Of a DNA stretch of 64,000 nucleotides, positions 1 to 8,492 are shown in pieces. The notes under the pieces were generated by a model that did not search any database, was not told the origin of the DNA, and saw nothing but the letters and a program-made list of their open reading frames with translations. The position numbers were made by a program, and so were the translations under genes. Within the stretch, counting starts at the first letter, position 1. Each line of letters starts with the position of its first letter. The stretch comes from Yoonia maritima (GTDB taxonomy: Bacteria > Pseudomonadota > Alphaproteobacteria > Rhodobacterales > Rhodobacteraceae), in the NCBI RefSeq assembly GCF_002933395.1, contig NZ_PKFN01000008.1:434001-498000 (forward strand), written 5' to 3'.

Positions 1-584
1 TTGGTGTCTGCATCTGACGCCTCTAGCCGTTTTAGCGCAATCCCAATGCCATCACCGATATTGGTTGCCCGCCCAGAAATGCCGATCACCATGTCTTCGA
101 TTTTCCGAGCGACTGCATCTGTATCAAACGAAGGCGCTGCCGCGACAAATGCGTCGGACCCAAACACCACCAGTCCAACGCGGTCACCTGCCCGTGCACG
201 CGCAAAGTCTGCACTGACGGCTTTGACGACCTCAAGTCGCGTCGCAGTTTGCCCATCCAGTGCAAAGTCATCGCGCACCATCGACCCCGACAAATCCAAG
301 GCAAGGATCAGATCGCGCCCCGACATTGGTAGGGCTTGCTGTGGCGCAACGACACGCGGCCCGGCCAACGCAATGACCAACAGAAACCAAATGCAAATCG
401 GCGTCAGCATATCAATATGACGGAGCGGGTTTTGACCACCTGCGCCGCCACTTAGCATTCGGCGTTCGATACCTTCGGGTACGACCAGCACGGCACCACT
501 GAGTGTCTGCGGCGGTGCCAAGAAATACACAAAGACTGGCAGCGGCAGCAGTACGAAAAACCATGGGTTTGCGAACTCAAGCAT
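1..584 (-). CDS. VWA-domain membrane protein (MxaC-like), 3' end outside window
   Basis: The minus-strand frame starts at 584 with MLEFANPWFFVLLPLP and runs off the left edge. It shows an N-terminal membrane segment, a second membrane segment (ICIWFLLVIALAG), then a von Willebrand A domain with the metal-site motif DLSGS near residue 100. Proteins of this shape accompany MoxR and DUF58 proteins, and in methylotrophs the MxaC/MxaL members help assemble or metallate methanol dehydrogenase. Its start overlaps the stop of the DUF4381 gene by 8 bases, so the two are translationally coupled. The link to a PQQ dehydrogenase is inferred from the adjoining pqq genes. Confidence 0.85.
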   Translation of the reverse strand, partial: MLEFANPWFFVLLPLPVFVYFLAPPQTLSGAVLVVPEGIERRMLSGGAGGQNPLRHIDMLTPICIWFLLVIALAGPRVVAPQQALPMSGRDLILALDLSGSMVRDDFALDGQTATRLEVVKAVSADFARARAGDRVGLVVFGSDAFVAAAPSFDTDAVARKIEDMVIGISGRATNIGDGIGIALKRLEASDADT

Positions 585-948
585 TCTGCGCCTCACTCTG
601 ACGAAGCGTAGCTTCAAGCTCGGTGATCAGAGGGATGCCATCGCGAGCATACAGTTCAGTAGGTAAGGCGGCAGGTGCGTGAATCTGGATCATGTGCAAT
701 AGCGCAACTGCACGGTCATCTTCAGGTAAGTCCGCTAGCGCCGCGATCTGGTCGGTCAATGAACCAACGTCTTTTTCTGGGCCACGCAGAAAATACCCCA
801 GTACCAATGACGTCAAATATGCCAACAACAGCCCAAAACCAACGGCGACCAATATCTCTGAAATCAGCCCGCCGGGCGCGCCCTCTGGCAATCGGATGTC
901 GTGCAAACCCGACAACATCGCATCAACTGTGGTGATGCCCTCTGCCAT
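577..948 (-). CDS. DUF4381 family membrane protein
   Basis: A 123-residue protein with the family-typical N-terminal segment LHDIRLPEGAP, followed by one membrane helix (about residues 30-53, ISEILVAVGFGLLLAYLTSLVLG written in part) and a soluble acidic C-terminus. DUF4381 proteins sit between DUF58 and VWA genes in MoxR-type operons and are thought to be part of the same membrane complex; the biochemical role is not established. It directly abuts the DUF58 gene upstream and overlaps the VWA gene downstream. The position matches that of MxaA in methanol oxidation clusters, but the protein is much shorter than MxaA. Confidence 0.85.
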   Translation of the reverse strand: MAEGITTVDAMLSGLHDIRLPEGAPGGLISEILVAVGFGLLLAYLTSLVLGYFLRGPEKDVGSLTDQIAALADLPEDDRAVALLHMIQIHAPAALPTELYARDGIPLITELEATLRQSEAQNA

Positions 949-1824
949 TCACGATGCTCCTGCCTGCGTCATGGCTTGCCGCGTTTGCAAGCTGGTATCC
1001 AGGTGCATAACCGCGCAACCCGGAATTTCTGGTAACGCATGATCGCGCGGTGGCGTTTGTCGTAGCTTCACTGATCGGCAGTATCCGTCTGGCGACCGAA
1101 TTGGGTAATGCCCCGGCGGCAGTGATTGTAGCCCGCTGTCTTCGACCACGACAAATGATGGTGCGCGATGCTGGGCTAGCCGTTTCATGGTGCCTTCGAA
1201 ATTGTTACCGCGTTGGTCAAAGGCGCTTACGATGATGATTGACGCACCTTTGGGAACGATCCGATGTAGACCTTCGACGGCCATATCTAGCGGTGGATCA
1301 GTGAACAGATCCGGGCCAACGACAGAGGTCGCAAATTCATGGGCGCGGACTAGCCCGCCGATCACCGACAGCATCCCACGGGTACCCGAACGCGTCCGCA
1401 CGATGATGGGTTCACCTGTCGTGATTGCGAGCAGACCGACACGTCCACCAGCTGCGACGGCTTGCCAACCAATCCAAGCAAGCGCCTCGGCTGCGGCAAC
1501 CGAACGGAAGGCACGGCGCATGCCCCACAGCATTGATGGCCGGAAATCAGCCACCAAAAAGGTCACTCTGTCGCGTTCTTCGTGAAAGGTCCGCACATGC
1601 AGATCGCCAGTCCGCGCGGTCGCACCTTTGTCGATGTACCGCAATTCATCGCCATGAATGTAGAGACGACTGTCGGCGTTCACCTGACCTTGGCCGCGTC
1701 TTTTGATTGGAAACCCACCGGGCAGGCCGCTTGTTGGCACTTCGCGACGCGCGCTGTCCACGACGGCACCTTGCAAGGCAATTAACGCCTGTGCTGTCAC
1801 CTGCGTACCCGACACATCCGTCAT
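949..1824 (-). CDS. DUF58 domain-containing protein (MxaS-like)
   Basis: A 291-residue protein whose central part (RYIDKGATARTGDLHVRTFHEERDR in part) matches the DUF58 layout, including the conserved region after which a VWA-like fold follows (VTFLVADFRPSMLWG). DUF58 proteins work with MoxR ATPases; MxaS is the member in methanol dehydrogenase clusters. The start codon overlaps the MoxR stop in an ATGA, giving tight coupling. Function in maturation of a PQQ dehydrogenase is inferred from context. Confidence 0.85.
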   Translation of the reverse strand: MTDVSGTQVTAQALIALQGAVVDSARREVPTSGLPGGFPIKRRGQGQVNADSRLYIHGDELRYIDKGATARTGDLHVRTFHEERDRVTFLVADFRPSMLWGMRRAFRSVAAAEALAWIGWQAVAAGGRVGLLAITTGEPIIVRTRSGTRGMLSVIGGLVRAHEFATSVVGPDLFTDPPLDMAVEGLHRIVPKGASIIIVSAFDQRGNNFEGTMKRLAQHRAPSFVVVEDSGLQSLPPGHYPIRSPDGYCRSVKLRQTPPRDHALPEIPGCAVMHLDTSLQTRQAMTQAGAS

Positions 1825-2801
1825 AACGCTTGGGTTTGTTGCATGATGTCGGCGACGACGGCCCGAGGTGTCACACCTTCGGCGGCGGTCGCCCAGTTCA
1901 GAACCATCCGATGAGCAAGCGCATCGGACAGTACCGCTTCGACATCTTCGGGGATCGCGTGATCACGTCCGTTTAGATAGGCACGCGCACGCGCCGATGC
2001 CGCCAGCGCGATTGAACCTCGCGGGGAAACTGAATGTTCAATTTGTGCATCAAACGGGGCAACACGAGTCGCCACCACCAGCCTGACAATATAATCCCGC
2101 AAGGCAGGCGACAGAAACACGTTGTCCACATCACGGCGGGCGACCTGCACAACATCAAGCCCCAATTCCGGCGGTGTCGCGTCGCCCTTAACCCGTTCAT
2201 CTTCGACCAGATCCAGAATGCGTCGCTCGGTCTCTAGGTTGGGTTGGGTCAGAACGATGTGAAGTAAAAACCGATCTAGCTGCGCCTCTGGCAGGGGAAA
2301 GGTGCCCTCGTGTTCGATGGAATTTTGCGTTGCGACAACAAAAAACGGTTCTGGCAAGGTGTGGGTCGTGCCGCCGCTGGTGACTTGCGTTTCGGCCATT
2401 GCCTCTAGCAGGGCAGACTGTGTTTTGGGCGGTGCGCGGTTGATTTCATCGACCAGCACTAGGTTGTGAAATACAGGGCCCTGCGCGAACGCAAATTTAC
2501 CCGTTTCGGGGTTGAAGACATCCGTGCCAGTCAAATCCGCAGGCAACAAATCTGGCGTGCATTGCACCCGTGCAAACGACCCACCAAGAGCACGCGACAG
2601 CAGTTTTACGGCACGGGTTTTCGCCAACCCCGGCGGCCCTTCAATCAAAAGATGCCCCCCTGTCAGAACGCCAATCAGCAGTCGTTCAATTAACTGGTCG
2701 CTACCGATCAGCCCCGTTTCAAGCCATTCTTTAAGCGCCGAAATTTGTTCAAAACACTCGCGTGACTTACCATCAAACACGGTCAATCCCCCCAGATTCA
2801 T
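1821..2801 (-). CDS. MoxR family AAA+ ATPase
   Basis: A 326-residue AAA+ ATPase of the MoxR family with Walker A (GPPGLAKT), Walker B (LVDEINRA), the sensor stretch VVATQNSIEHEGTFPLPEAQLDRF, seen in part, and the helical lid. MoxR proteins act as chaperones that insert cofactors or metals; the founding member serves methanol dehydrogenase. I chose the ATG at 2801 (MNLGGLTVF); an in-frame TTG at 2831 would add ten residues with no recognised feature. It leads the MoxR-DUF58-DUF4381-VWA operon, 146 bases downstream of pqqE, so read-through from the pqq operon is possible. Confidence 0.92.
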   Translation of the reverse strand: MNLGGLTVFDGKSRECFEQISALKEWLETGLIGSDQLIERLLIGVLTGGHLLIEGPPGLAKTRAVKLLSRALGGSFARVQCTPDLLPADLTGTDVFNPETGKFAFAQGPVFHNLVLVDEINRAPPKTQSALLEAMAETQVTSGGTTHTLPEPFFVVATQNSIEHEGTFPLPEAQLDRFLLHIVLTQPNLETERRILDLVEDERVKGDATPPELGLDVVQVARRDVDNVFLSPALRDYIVRLVVATRVAPFDAQIEHSVSPRGSIALAASARARAYLNGRDHAIPEDVEAVLSDALAHRMVLNWATAAEGVTPRAVVADIMQQTQAL

Positions 2802-2947
2802 GGCCAAACCCTGACCGGGAAAACACACCAAATCTAGTTACACAAAGGTAGTAGACCAGTCGGGCAACGCCACGCTCAGAAAGTTAGGGCTTATTCTTTT
2901 CAACGCAGTACACTATGTGAAATTAGTGCTATTCAAATACGCACCGC

Positions 2948-4081
2948 TCAAGCTGATGGCTGCTTGCGAAAGGTCAGCTCTGCGGTTTTGTCGCGAGACA
3001 ATAACGCTGTATGCATCTGCAACTCCGCATGCAACGGAGATTTCACGCATACTGGGTCGGTCGCATTTGGATCACCGGCCAATGCCATCGCCTGACAACG
3101 GCATCCGCCAAAATCTAGTTTCTTACGGTCGCAAGAACGGCATGGTTCTTGCATCCAATCATCGCCGCGATAGGCGTTGAATGCTGACCCACGATACCAA
3201 ATCTCGGACAAGCTCTTGGTGCGTACATTATCAAACCTCAGCGACTTGATGGTCTGGGCTGCATGACACGGCAGGACCTCTCCGTCGGGGGCGACGTTTA
3301 GGCCCGTTGTGCCCCAGCCACCCATGCAGCGCTTGGGGTAATCGGCGTGATAATCAGCAGGAACGTAATCTAGCACCAGTTGCCCTTTTAACCGATCACG
3401 GGCTTCGGCCACGACGCGGCTGGCCTCCTGTGCCTGTTCCTTTGTCGGCATCAACGCATCACGGTTCGACATCGCCCAACCGTGGAATTGCACAATGGCA
3501 ACCTCAATACGCCTTGCATTCATTTCCAACGCCATCTCGATCGCGCGTGGAAGCTGGTGCAGGTTTTGACGGTGAACCACGGCATTTAGGGTCAGTGGAA
3601 ACCCTATATCCTTGATCCATTCGGCAACCTGCATCTTGCGTTGAAAGCCACCTTTGTAGCCGCCAATGCGGTCGGCCATGTTGGCATCCGTACCCTGCAG
3701 CGAAAGCTGAATATGATCGAGCCCTGCCGCGTCCAATTCCTGCAAGCGCCGCTCCGTCAGCCCAATCCCAGACGTGATCAGGTTCGTATAAAGCCCCGCA
3801 TCACGCGCGGCCTTAACCAGATCAACCAGATCACGACGGGCTGCGGGTTCACCCCCTGAAAGATGAAGCTGAAGCACGCCCAGTTCTGCGGCCTGCTGAA
3901 ACACCCGAACCCAGTCAGATGTATCTAGCTCAAGTGACTTTTGCGCCAGTTCAACAGGGTTAGAACAATACGGACATGATAGGGGGCAGCGATGTGTCAG
4001 TTCAGCCAGCATGGCGATTGGCGCAGGAATACCGTTCGCCTTGCCCTCTGCACGCCAGTCTCTGACCTCTGCACCGTCCAT
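2948..4081 (-). CDS. pqqE: PQQ biosynthesis radical SAM protein PqqE
   Basis: A 377-residue radical SAM enzyme that makes the Glu-Tyr carbon-carbon cross-link in PqqA, the first step of PQQ synthesis. The SAM cluster motif is C32-x3-C36-x2-C39 (HRCPLSCPYCSNP), followed by HLSGGEP. A cysteine-rich SPASM-like C-terminus (CMGGWGTTG, CHAAQ, CRSCDRKKLDFGGCRCQ) carries the auxiliary clusters. It is the last pqq gene and its start overlaps the pqqD stop. Length and motifs are typical of the family. Confidence 0.96.
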   Translation of the reverse strand: MDGAEVRDWRAEGKANGIPAPIAMLAELTHRCPLSCPYCSNPVELAQKSLELDTSDWVRVFQQAAELGVLQLHLSGGEPAARRDLVDLVKAARDAGLYTNLITSGIGLTERRLQELDAAGLDHIQLSLQGTDANMADRIGGYKGGFQRKMQVAEWIKDIGFPLTLNAVVHRQNLHQLPRAIEMALEMNARRIEVAIVQFHGWAMSNRDALMPTKEQAQEASRVVAEARDRLKGQLVLDYVPADYHADYPKRCMGGWGTTGLNVAPDGEVLPCHAAQTIKSLRFDNVRTKSLSEIWYRGSAFNAYRGDDWMQEPCRSCDRKKLDFGGCRCQAMALAGDPNATDPVCVKSPLHAELQMHTALLSRDKTAELTFRKQPSA

Positions 4082-4365
4082 TATGCGACCTCCAAAATGC
4101 GGCGGTTCATCAGACCGCGCAGAAATTCACCCGCATCCGCCGCGACCTGTTCGTGGGGGGCGCCATATTTATCAGCCAGAGCCGTCGTAATCGTACCAAA
4201 GCTACGCGCGCCATCAATTTCTGTCATGATTGCATGACCAATCGGATCCAGCGCGACCGCCCGTTCGGGCGCAAGCAAGACCCATTTTTCGCGGACATGA
4301 TCCCAATGCAACCGAACGCCGCGCGGGATTACCGGAATTGAATTAGGTGATAGCCCATCGGTCAT
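4081..4365 (-). CDS. pqqD: PQQ biosynthesis peptide chaperone PqqD
   Basis: A 94-residue RiPP recognition element that presents the PqqA peptide to PqqE. The segment IPRGVRLHWDHVREKWVLL followed by LDPIGHAIMTEIDG is characteristic of PqqD. The open frame extends upstream to 4410, but those residues lie inside pqqC; the ATG at 4365 overlaps the pqqC stop as ATGA, which makes it the likely start. It sits between pqqC and pqqE as in most pqqABCDE operons. Confidence 0.95.
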   Translation of the reverse strand: MTDGLSPNSIPVIPRGVRLHWDHVREKWVLLAPERAVALDPIGHAIMTEIDGARSFGTITTALADKYGAPHEQVAADAGEFLRGLMNRRILEVA

Positions 4366-5117
4366 GATGCAGCCGCCACGTTCTGCGCAAGAAATGTACC
4401 GGGTTGCCATGCCCCCGGCGGAATTTTTGCGGGGTCAACATATGCGGCATGCAATGCATCTAGCTGCGACCATAGCACATCGGTTTTAAAGATCAGCGCC
4501 TTTGCCGCCGCGTCTTGTTTTTCTTGTGTGTCAGCTTTGTCCAACACCCAAGCCAATCCAAAGGCCACGTCTTTGGGCGCTTCTTTCAATCGGTTCTTGA
4601 AATAGGCCAGACTAGAGTCATCCGCGAAGGCATAATTGGCAAGCAAGCCCTCAATCCGCTGCGCGTGGATTTTTGGTGCGAACAATTCCGTGAGTGATGC
4701 CGCAACGGCCTCTAGCAGTGTTTCATCCCGAACAAATCGCACATAAGCGTCGACCGCAAATTTGGTCGCGGGCATGACGCCTTCGGCGCTGGCAACATAA
4801 TCACGGTCAAGCCCGACAGCATCGGCAAGCCGCAGCCACCGCTCAATACCGCCCTCGTTTTCGGCGGTGCCATCGTGGTCCTCGATCCGGGAACGCCACG
4901 CGCGACGCAGTGCAGGATCATCGACCCTGCTCATGAATGCGGCGTCTTTCATCGGGATACGTGATTGATAGTAGAACCGATTGATAACCCATGCACGTAC
5001 CTGATCGGGCGTACATCCTCCAGAGTGTAGAAGGTGATGAAATGGGTGCTTGTCGTGATACCGTTCTGCACCAATCTGACGTAGTCGTGCTTCGAACTGT
5101 TCTTTGCTTGGGGTCAT
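4362..5117 (-). CDS. pqqC: Pyrroloquinoline-quinone synthase PqqC
   Basis: A 251-residue all-helical oxidase that carries out the last step of PQQ synthesis, the cofactor-less eight-electron ring closure and oxidation of AHQQ. Recognisable family segments include YHDKHPFHHLLHSGG, WVINRFYYQSRIPMKDAA and RIEDHDG. Its start overlaps the pqqB stop by 4 bases. Length is normal. Confidence 0.96.
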   Translation of the reverse strand: MTPSKEQFEARLRQIGAERYHDKHPFHHLLHSGGCTPDQVRAWVINRFYYQSRIPMKDAAFMSRVDDPALRRAWRSRIEDHDGTAENEGGIERWLRLADAVGLDRDYVASAEGVMPATKFAVDAYVRFVRDETLLEAVAASLTELFAPKIHAQRIEGLLANYAFADDSSLAYFKNRLKEAPKDVAFGLAWVLDKADTQEKQDAAAKALIFKTDVLWSQLDALHAAYVDPAKIPPGAWQPGTFLAQNVAAAS

Positions 5118-6010
5118 AATTCAAACTCCATCCCGTCTTGGGCAATGGTCCAACCGGATGCTTCAGCGCTGGCGCGTTGGTCCGATGATGGGCGCAAAAC
5201 AGGGTTCGTATTGTTCATATGCACATAGACCTTTTTACCTACCTGAAGGTCGGCAAAAGCAGCCATCGATCCATCAGGGCCCGACATCGACATATGCCCC
5301 ATCCGATTGCCCGTCTTTTGGCTTAGCCCGCCAGTGACCATTTCATCATCTTGCCACAGCGTACCGTCAAACATGACCATATCGGCACCCGATAGCCGGT
5401 CACGCAGATCCGGCTTTAGGGTCGAACAACCGGGAATATAAAACACATCTCGCTGGTCAGTTTTCAGATGAACACCAACAGTTTGTTCGCCTTCAAGGTC
5501 TGTCTGTACGTGTTCGCCTTCTAGATATAGAGGTACTTTCCCCGGCACAGAGAAAAGAGTGGCCTGAACTCCGGTTACCAACTCAAATGGTTTGCCCAGC
5601 GCGATGTTGCGGCGAATTACGAGATCAGGCTTTAGGGCGCCAAAAATCGGGTTCGCGTCGATGACATCATGGATATCATGGGTCGCGAACAAGTTGAACG
5701 GTTGCTGTTCACGCAAGATGAGCAATCCCGCGATGTGATCAATGTCACCATTTGTCAAAAGAACTGATTTCAAAGGGCTGACGCGCAAATCTGTGGGATG
5801 TAATGCAGGCATGCGCGCCATTTGATCACGTATATCGGGTGAAGCATTGAGGATTGCCCAGTCAGCGCCATTCGCGCTAACTGCTACAGAAGACTGAGAT
5901 TGGGAGGGTATTTTACCGCTACGTGCCAAATTGCAGTTTTCACAACCGCAATTCCATTGGGGCAGGCCACCGCCGGCAGCTGCCCCCAAAATACAAGCGC
6001 GAAATACCAT
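5114..6010 (-). CDS. pqqB: PQQ biosynthesis protein PqqB (metallo-beta-lactamase fold)
   Basis: A 298-residue metallo-beta-lactamase-fold protein, implicated in hydroxylating the cross-linked Glu-Tyr precursor. It shows the PqqB N-terminus (LGAAAGGGLPQWNCGCENC, the cysteines forming a zinc site), the modified metal motif NGDIDHIAG, and a C-terminal HMSMSG...HMNNTNP region. It begins 23 bases after pqqA and overlaps pqqC. Confidence 0.96.
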   Translation of the reverse strand: MVFRACILGAAAGGGLPQWNCGCENCNLARSGKIPSQSQSSVAVSANGADWAILNASPDIRDQMARMPALHPTDLRVSPLKSVLLTNGDIDHIAGLLILREQQPFNLFATHDIHDVIDANPIFGALKPDLVIRRNIALGKPFELVTGVQATLFSVPGKVPLYLEGEHVQTDLEGEQTVGVHLKTDQRDVFYIPGCSTLKPDLRDRLSGADMVMFDGTLWQDDEMVTGGLSQKTGNRMGHMSMSGPDGSMAAFADLQVGKKVYVHMNNTNPVLRPSSDQRASAEASGWTIAQDGMEFEL

Positions 6011-6033
6011 CTGCGTGCTCCGCGCTTATATGT

Positions 6034-6135
6034 TTAGAACAGGTCGTCGTTGTTACGTTCGTCGTTTTCGGGACCGTACATGTTGATTTCCATGCCGCAC
6101 TCGATTTCGCGGATCACTGGTTTCGTCCAAGCCAT
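6034..6135 (-). CDS. pqqA: PQQ precursor peptide PqqA (33 aa)
   Basis: A 33-codon gene read directly from the sequence: it begins MAWTKPVIREIECGMEINMY and ends NDDLF. The residues fused into PQQ are visible as the E-x3-Y motif (E16-I-N-M-Y20). A strong ribosome binding site (GAGGAGGAA) lies 6-8 bases upstream, fitting a gene that must make much substrate peptide. It is the first gene of pqqABCDE. The 89 bases upstream separate it from the response regulator gene and should contain its own promoter. Confidence 0.97.
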   Translation of the reverse strand: MAWTKPVIREIECGMEINMYGPENDERNNDDLF

Positions 6136-6224
6136 AATAGTTCCTCCTCTATGTCTGATAAATGTGCGTCCTGCTGGGCATTTCGGTCAAATCTTATGTT
6201 CTAAGAAAAAATAAGAACGGACCC

Positions 6225-6890
6225 TTAATCGAGGTGCTGAAAAACGAAACCACGGTTTCTTATTGTATTGATGCTAAAGTGAAAGTCATCCATCGGCGCA
6301 AGTTTTTTGCGCAAATATCCGATGTAAACATCAACGACATTTTCGGATGAAGACCCTTCATTCGCCCACAGCGTATCAAAGATCTCACCCCGCGAAATGA
6401 CAGTACCGGCCTTTTCATGCAGCATCGCCAATAGGTCGAATTCTCTTTCAGTCAGAATCGCCTCGCGGGTCTGGCCACGCACTGTGCGCGACGCGGGATC
6501 AAGCACACAATGCGCAGTGATCGACCGCTGCAATTGAACCTGCAATCGGGCAACGAGTTCGTCAAACGCGAATGGCTTTACGACATAATCATCGGCCCCC
6601 GCCTCTAACCCGGCCATCCTATCGGTGACTTCCGTTAGCGCGGATAGCATCAGTATCGGCTTTGCATGTCCGGCGGCGCGCAGGCCACGCACCAAATCAA
6701 TGCCGCTATCGCGTCCGATCATCACATCAATGATTGCCGCAGCCACTTGCCCCTCTGGAAACCGCTTTGCCGCCGCCTCGACCGTGCTTTCGGCCAGCGT
6801 GGCATATCCGTGCATCTGTAGACCACGCGCCAGCGCATCTATGATCTCGGGGTCGTCATCAACAATAAGGATCGTCGTATCAGCCATCAC
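6225..6890 (-). CDS. OmpR-type response regulator of the PQQ locus
   Basis: A 221-residue two-domain regulator. The receiver domain has the acidic pocket LIVDDDPEI and phospho-acceptor D55 (AAIIDVMIG), the switch Ser/Thr (LMLSALT) and K (VVKPF). The C-terminal winged helix (LTEREFDLLAMLHEKAG ... GEIFDTLW ... VDVYIGYLRKKL) binds DNA. It lies 6 bases after the kinase gene and directly before pqqA, so it probably controls pqq and alcohol oxidation genes, much as MxaX-type regulators do in Paracoccus. The target genes are inferred. A second ATG at 6887 could also start it. Confidence 0.93.
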   Translation of the reverse strand: MMADTTILIVDDDPEIIDALARGLQMHGYATLAESTVEAAAKRFPEGQVAAAIIDVMIGRDSGIDLVRGLRAAGHAKPILMLSALTEVTDRMAGLEAGADDYVVKPFAFDELVARLQVQLQRSITAHCVLDPASRTVRGQTREAILTEREFDLLAMLHEKAGTVISRGEIFDTLWANEGSSSENVVDVYIGYLRKKLAPMDDFHFSINTIRNRGFVFQHLD

Positions 6891-6896
6891 ATCACG

Positions 6897-8492
6897 CTAA
6901 CCGCTTGCACGCAAAAGCGAAACCGTCACCATGGTCCCGGCGTTCGGGCCCACCTTGAACGACGCTGGAACAGGGCTTTGGATGGTCAGTTTGCCCTTCT
7001 GTTCGGTCATCACCCAATGCGCAAGTGACAGACCAATTCCAAACCCGTTTGACGCGGCCTTCCCGATAGAGGCCTGGGCAAATCGGTTGGTCACGAGCTT
7101 CAGATCCTTCTCTGATATTCCACTACCATTGTCGATCACCTGCAGGTTTGCCTCTCTTGCTGTTGCGTTGATCTTTATAGCGATGGAACCGCCATCTTTA
7201 GCATGACGCAACGCGTTTTCGATTAGCCCAGTCACCACTTGCCGCGTCCAGTTCTCATCGCCTTCGACGTTGGTCCCAGAAACGCCATCTAGCGTGATCG
7301 TTACCCCCGCATTGTCTGCAAGGCTTTGCATATCGGCGACCGCAGCTTGTGCTGCGCGGTGTAAGTCAAATGTCGTGCGTTCAAGGCTCAGCATTCCTCC
7401 ATCAGATCGGGCGATACGTAGCAAGTCATCGATACGTTGGTTCAATCGCCGTGCGCGACCGTGGATCACCCCATACGGACCATCTTGTGGGGCGCCCGAT
7501 TTCAGCGCCAGCTCCGCCTCCATCAAGATGACCGTCAGCGGTGTGCGCAATTCGTGACTGACATCAGCAAAAAACCTGCGCCGGTCTTCGTCTGTCTTGG
7601 CCAGTGCTTCATTGGCGTGACGTAGCGCCTCTGTCCGGTCCGCGATAGTTTGGTTAAGCCGCCCCCATTCGCTGTCCACTGCGGACTTACGCGCAGCCAA
7701 TGACGCTGCCATTTCGTTTGTCGCTTTGAACAAAAGGCCGATTTCGTCGCTTTGTTCATCCGGTAGGCTGACTTTGAAGTTCTCATTCCCGATGGACCGG
7801 GAAGCAACACGTAGTTGATCCAAACGCGACAACTGCGGGCGCACCAAGAAATAGTAAAACCCGGCTACAAGCAGCAGTGCGAAAACGCCAACGGCAAAGG
7901 CTGCCCGCGTAAGGCGGTCACGCAAAGCGTCAACCTGCGCGATTGCGGCTTCACGCGCGCGGCGGTCTTCGGTCATAGCCGCGTTCAACAGCGGATCGAA
8001 ACCAATCGAAAATGCGTTGATCAGCCCCTGCAATTGCGCCGCACGTTGATCAGGTGCCACTATTTCAGATGCATCACTGAATTGTTCTATCGTGCCTTCG
8101 AACAATGCTTCCATCCGCGCAATGCCAATGCTGCGGGTCGCCCGACGCGACTGTTCATCCAGATCTGATTGCGCAACATCCCCGACGTTTTGGTCAAGGT
8201 CCGTACGAATTGCCGCAAAATTCCTGCGTATTCCGGCGGTTAGCCCTTCTAACCGTGCATTCCGCGTATCAGCATCGACGCCGGATTGCGCCGCTTCGTA
8301 AAGAATGACGATCAGCGAACCGACTTGGGTCGCAAGATCTGACAATCGTTGTATCCGCTTTTCGGCCGTCACTGCGACTTGCACCTGCGCGGACATCAAT
8401 GCCATTCCGCGAATAGTCAGTGCGTTCGATAATACCGCGACCAGACCAATGATCGCAGCGCCAATTGCCAGCCTCGCACGTAAACTGCGCAC
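6897..8492 (-). CDS. Sensor histidine kinase of the PQQ locus
   Basis: A 531-residue membrane kinase: TM1 about residues 8-28, a periplasmic helical sensor region about 30-190, TM2 about 197-217, a HAMP domain, then HisKA with the phospho-acceptor H313 (FFADVSHELRTP), and an HATPase with N box (ENALRHAKDGG), G1 (DNGSGIS) and G2 (GFGIGLSLAHWV) motifs. The sensor region has no cofactor motif I can name. It forms an operon with the MxaD-like and beta-propeller genes upstream and its regulator downstream, an order like the MxaYX pair of Paracoccus. Confidence 0.93.
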   Translation of the reverse strand: MRSLRARLAIGAAIIGLVAVLSNALTIRGMALMSAQVQVAVTAEKRIQRLSDLATQVGSLIVILYEAAQSGVDADTRNARLEGLTAGIRRNFAAIRTDLDQNVGDVAQSDLDEQSRRATRSIGIARMEALFEGTIEQFSDASEIVAPDQRAAQLQGLINAFSIGFDPLLNAAMTEDRRAREAAIAQVDALRDRLTRAAFAVGVFALLLVAGFYYFLVRPQLSRLDQLRVASRSIGNENFKVSLPDEQSDEIGLLFKATNEMAASLAARKSAVDSEWGRLNQTIADRTEALRHANEALAKTDEDRRRFFADVSHELRTPLTVILMEAELALKSGAPQDGPYGVIHGRARRLNQRIDDLLRIARSDGGMLSLERTTFDLHRAAQAAVADMQSLADNAGVTITLDGVSGTNVEGDENWTRQVVTGLIENALRHAKDGGSIAIKINATAREANLQVIDNGSGISEKDLKLVTNRFAQASIGKAASNGFGIGLSLAHWVMTEQKGKLTIQSPVPASFKVGPNAGTMVTVSLLRASG

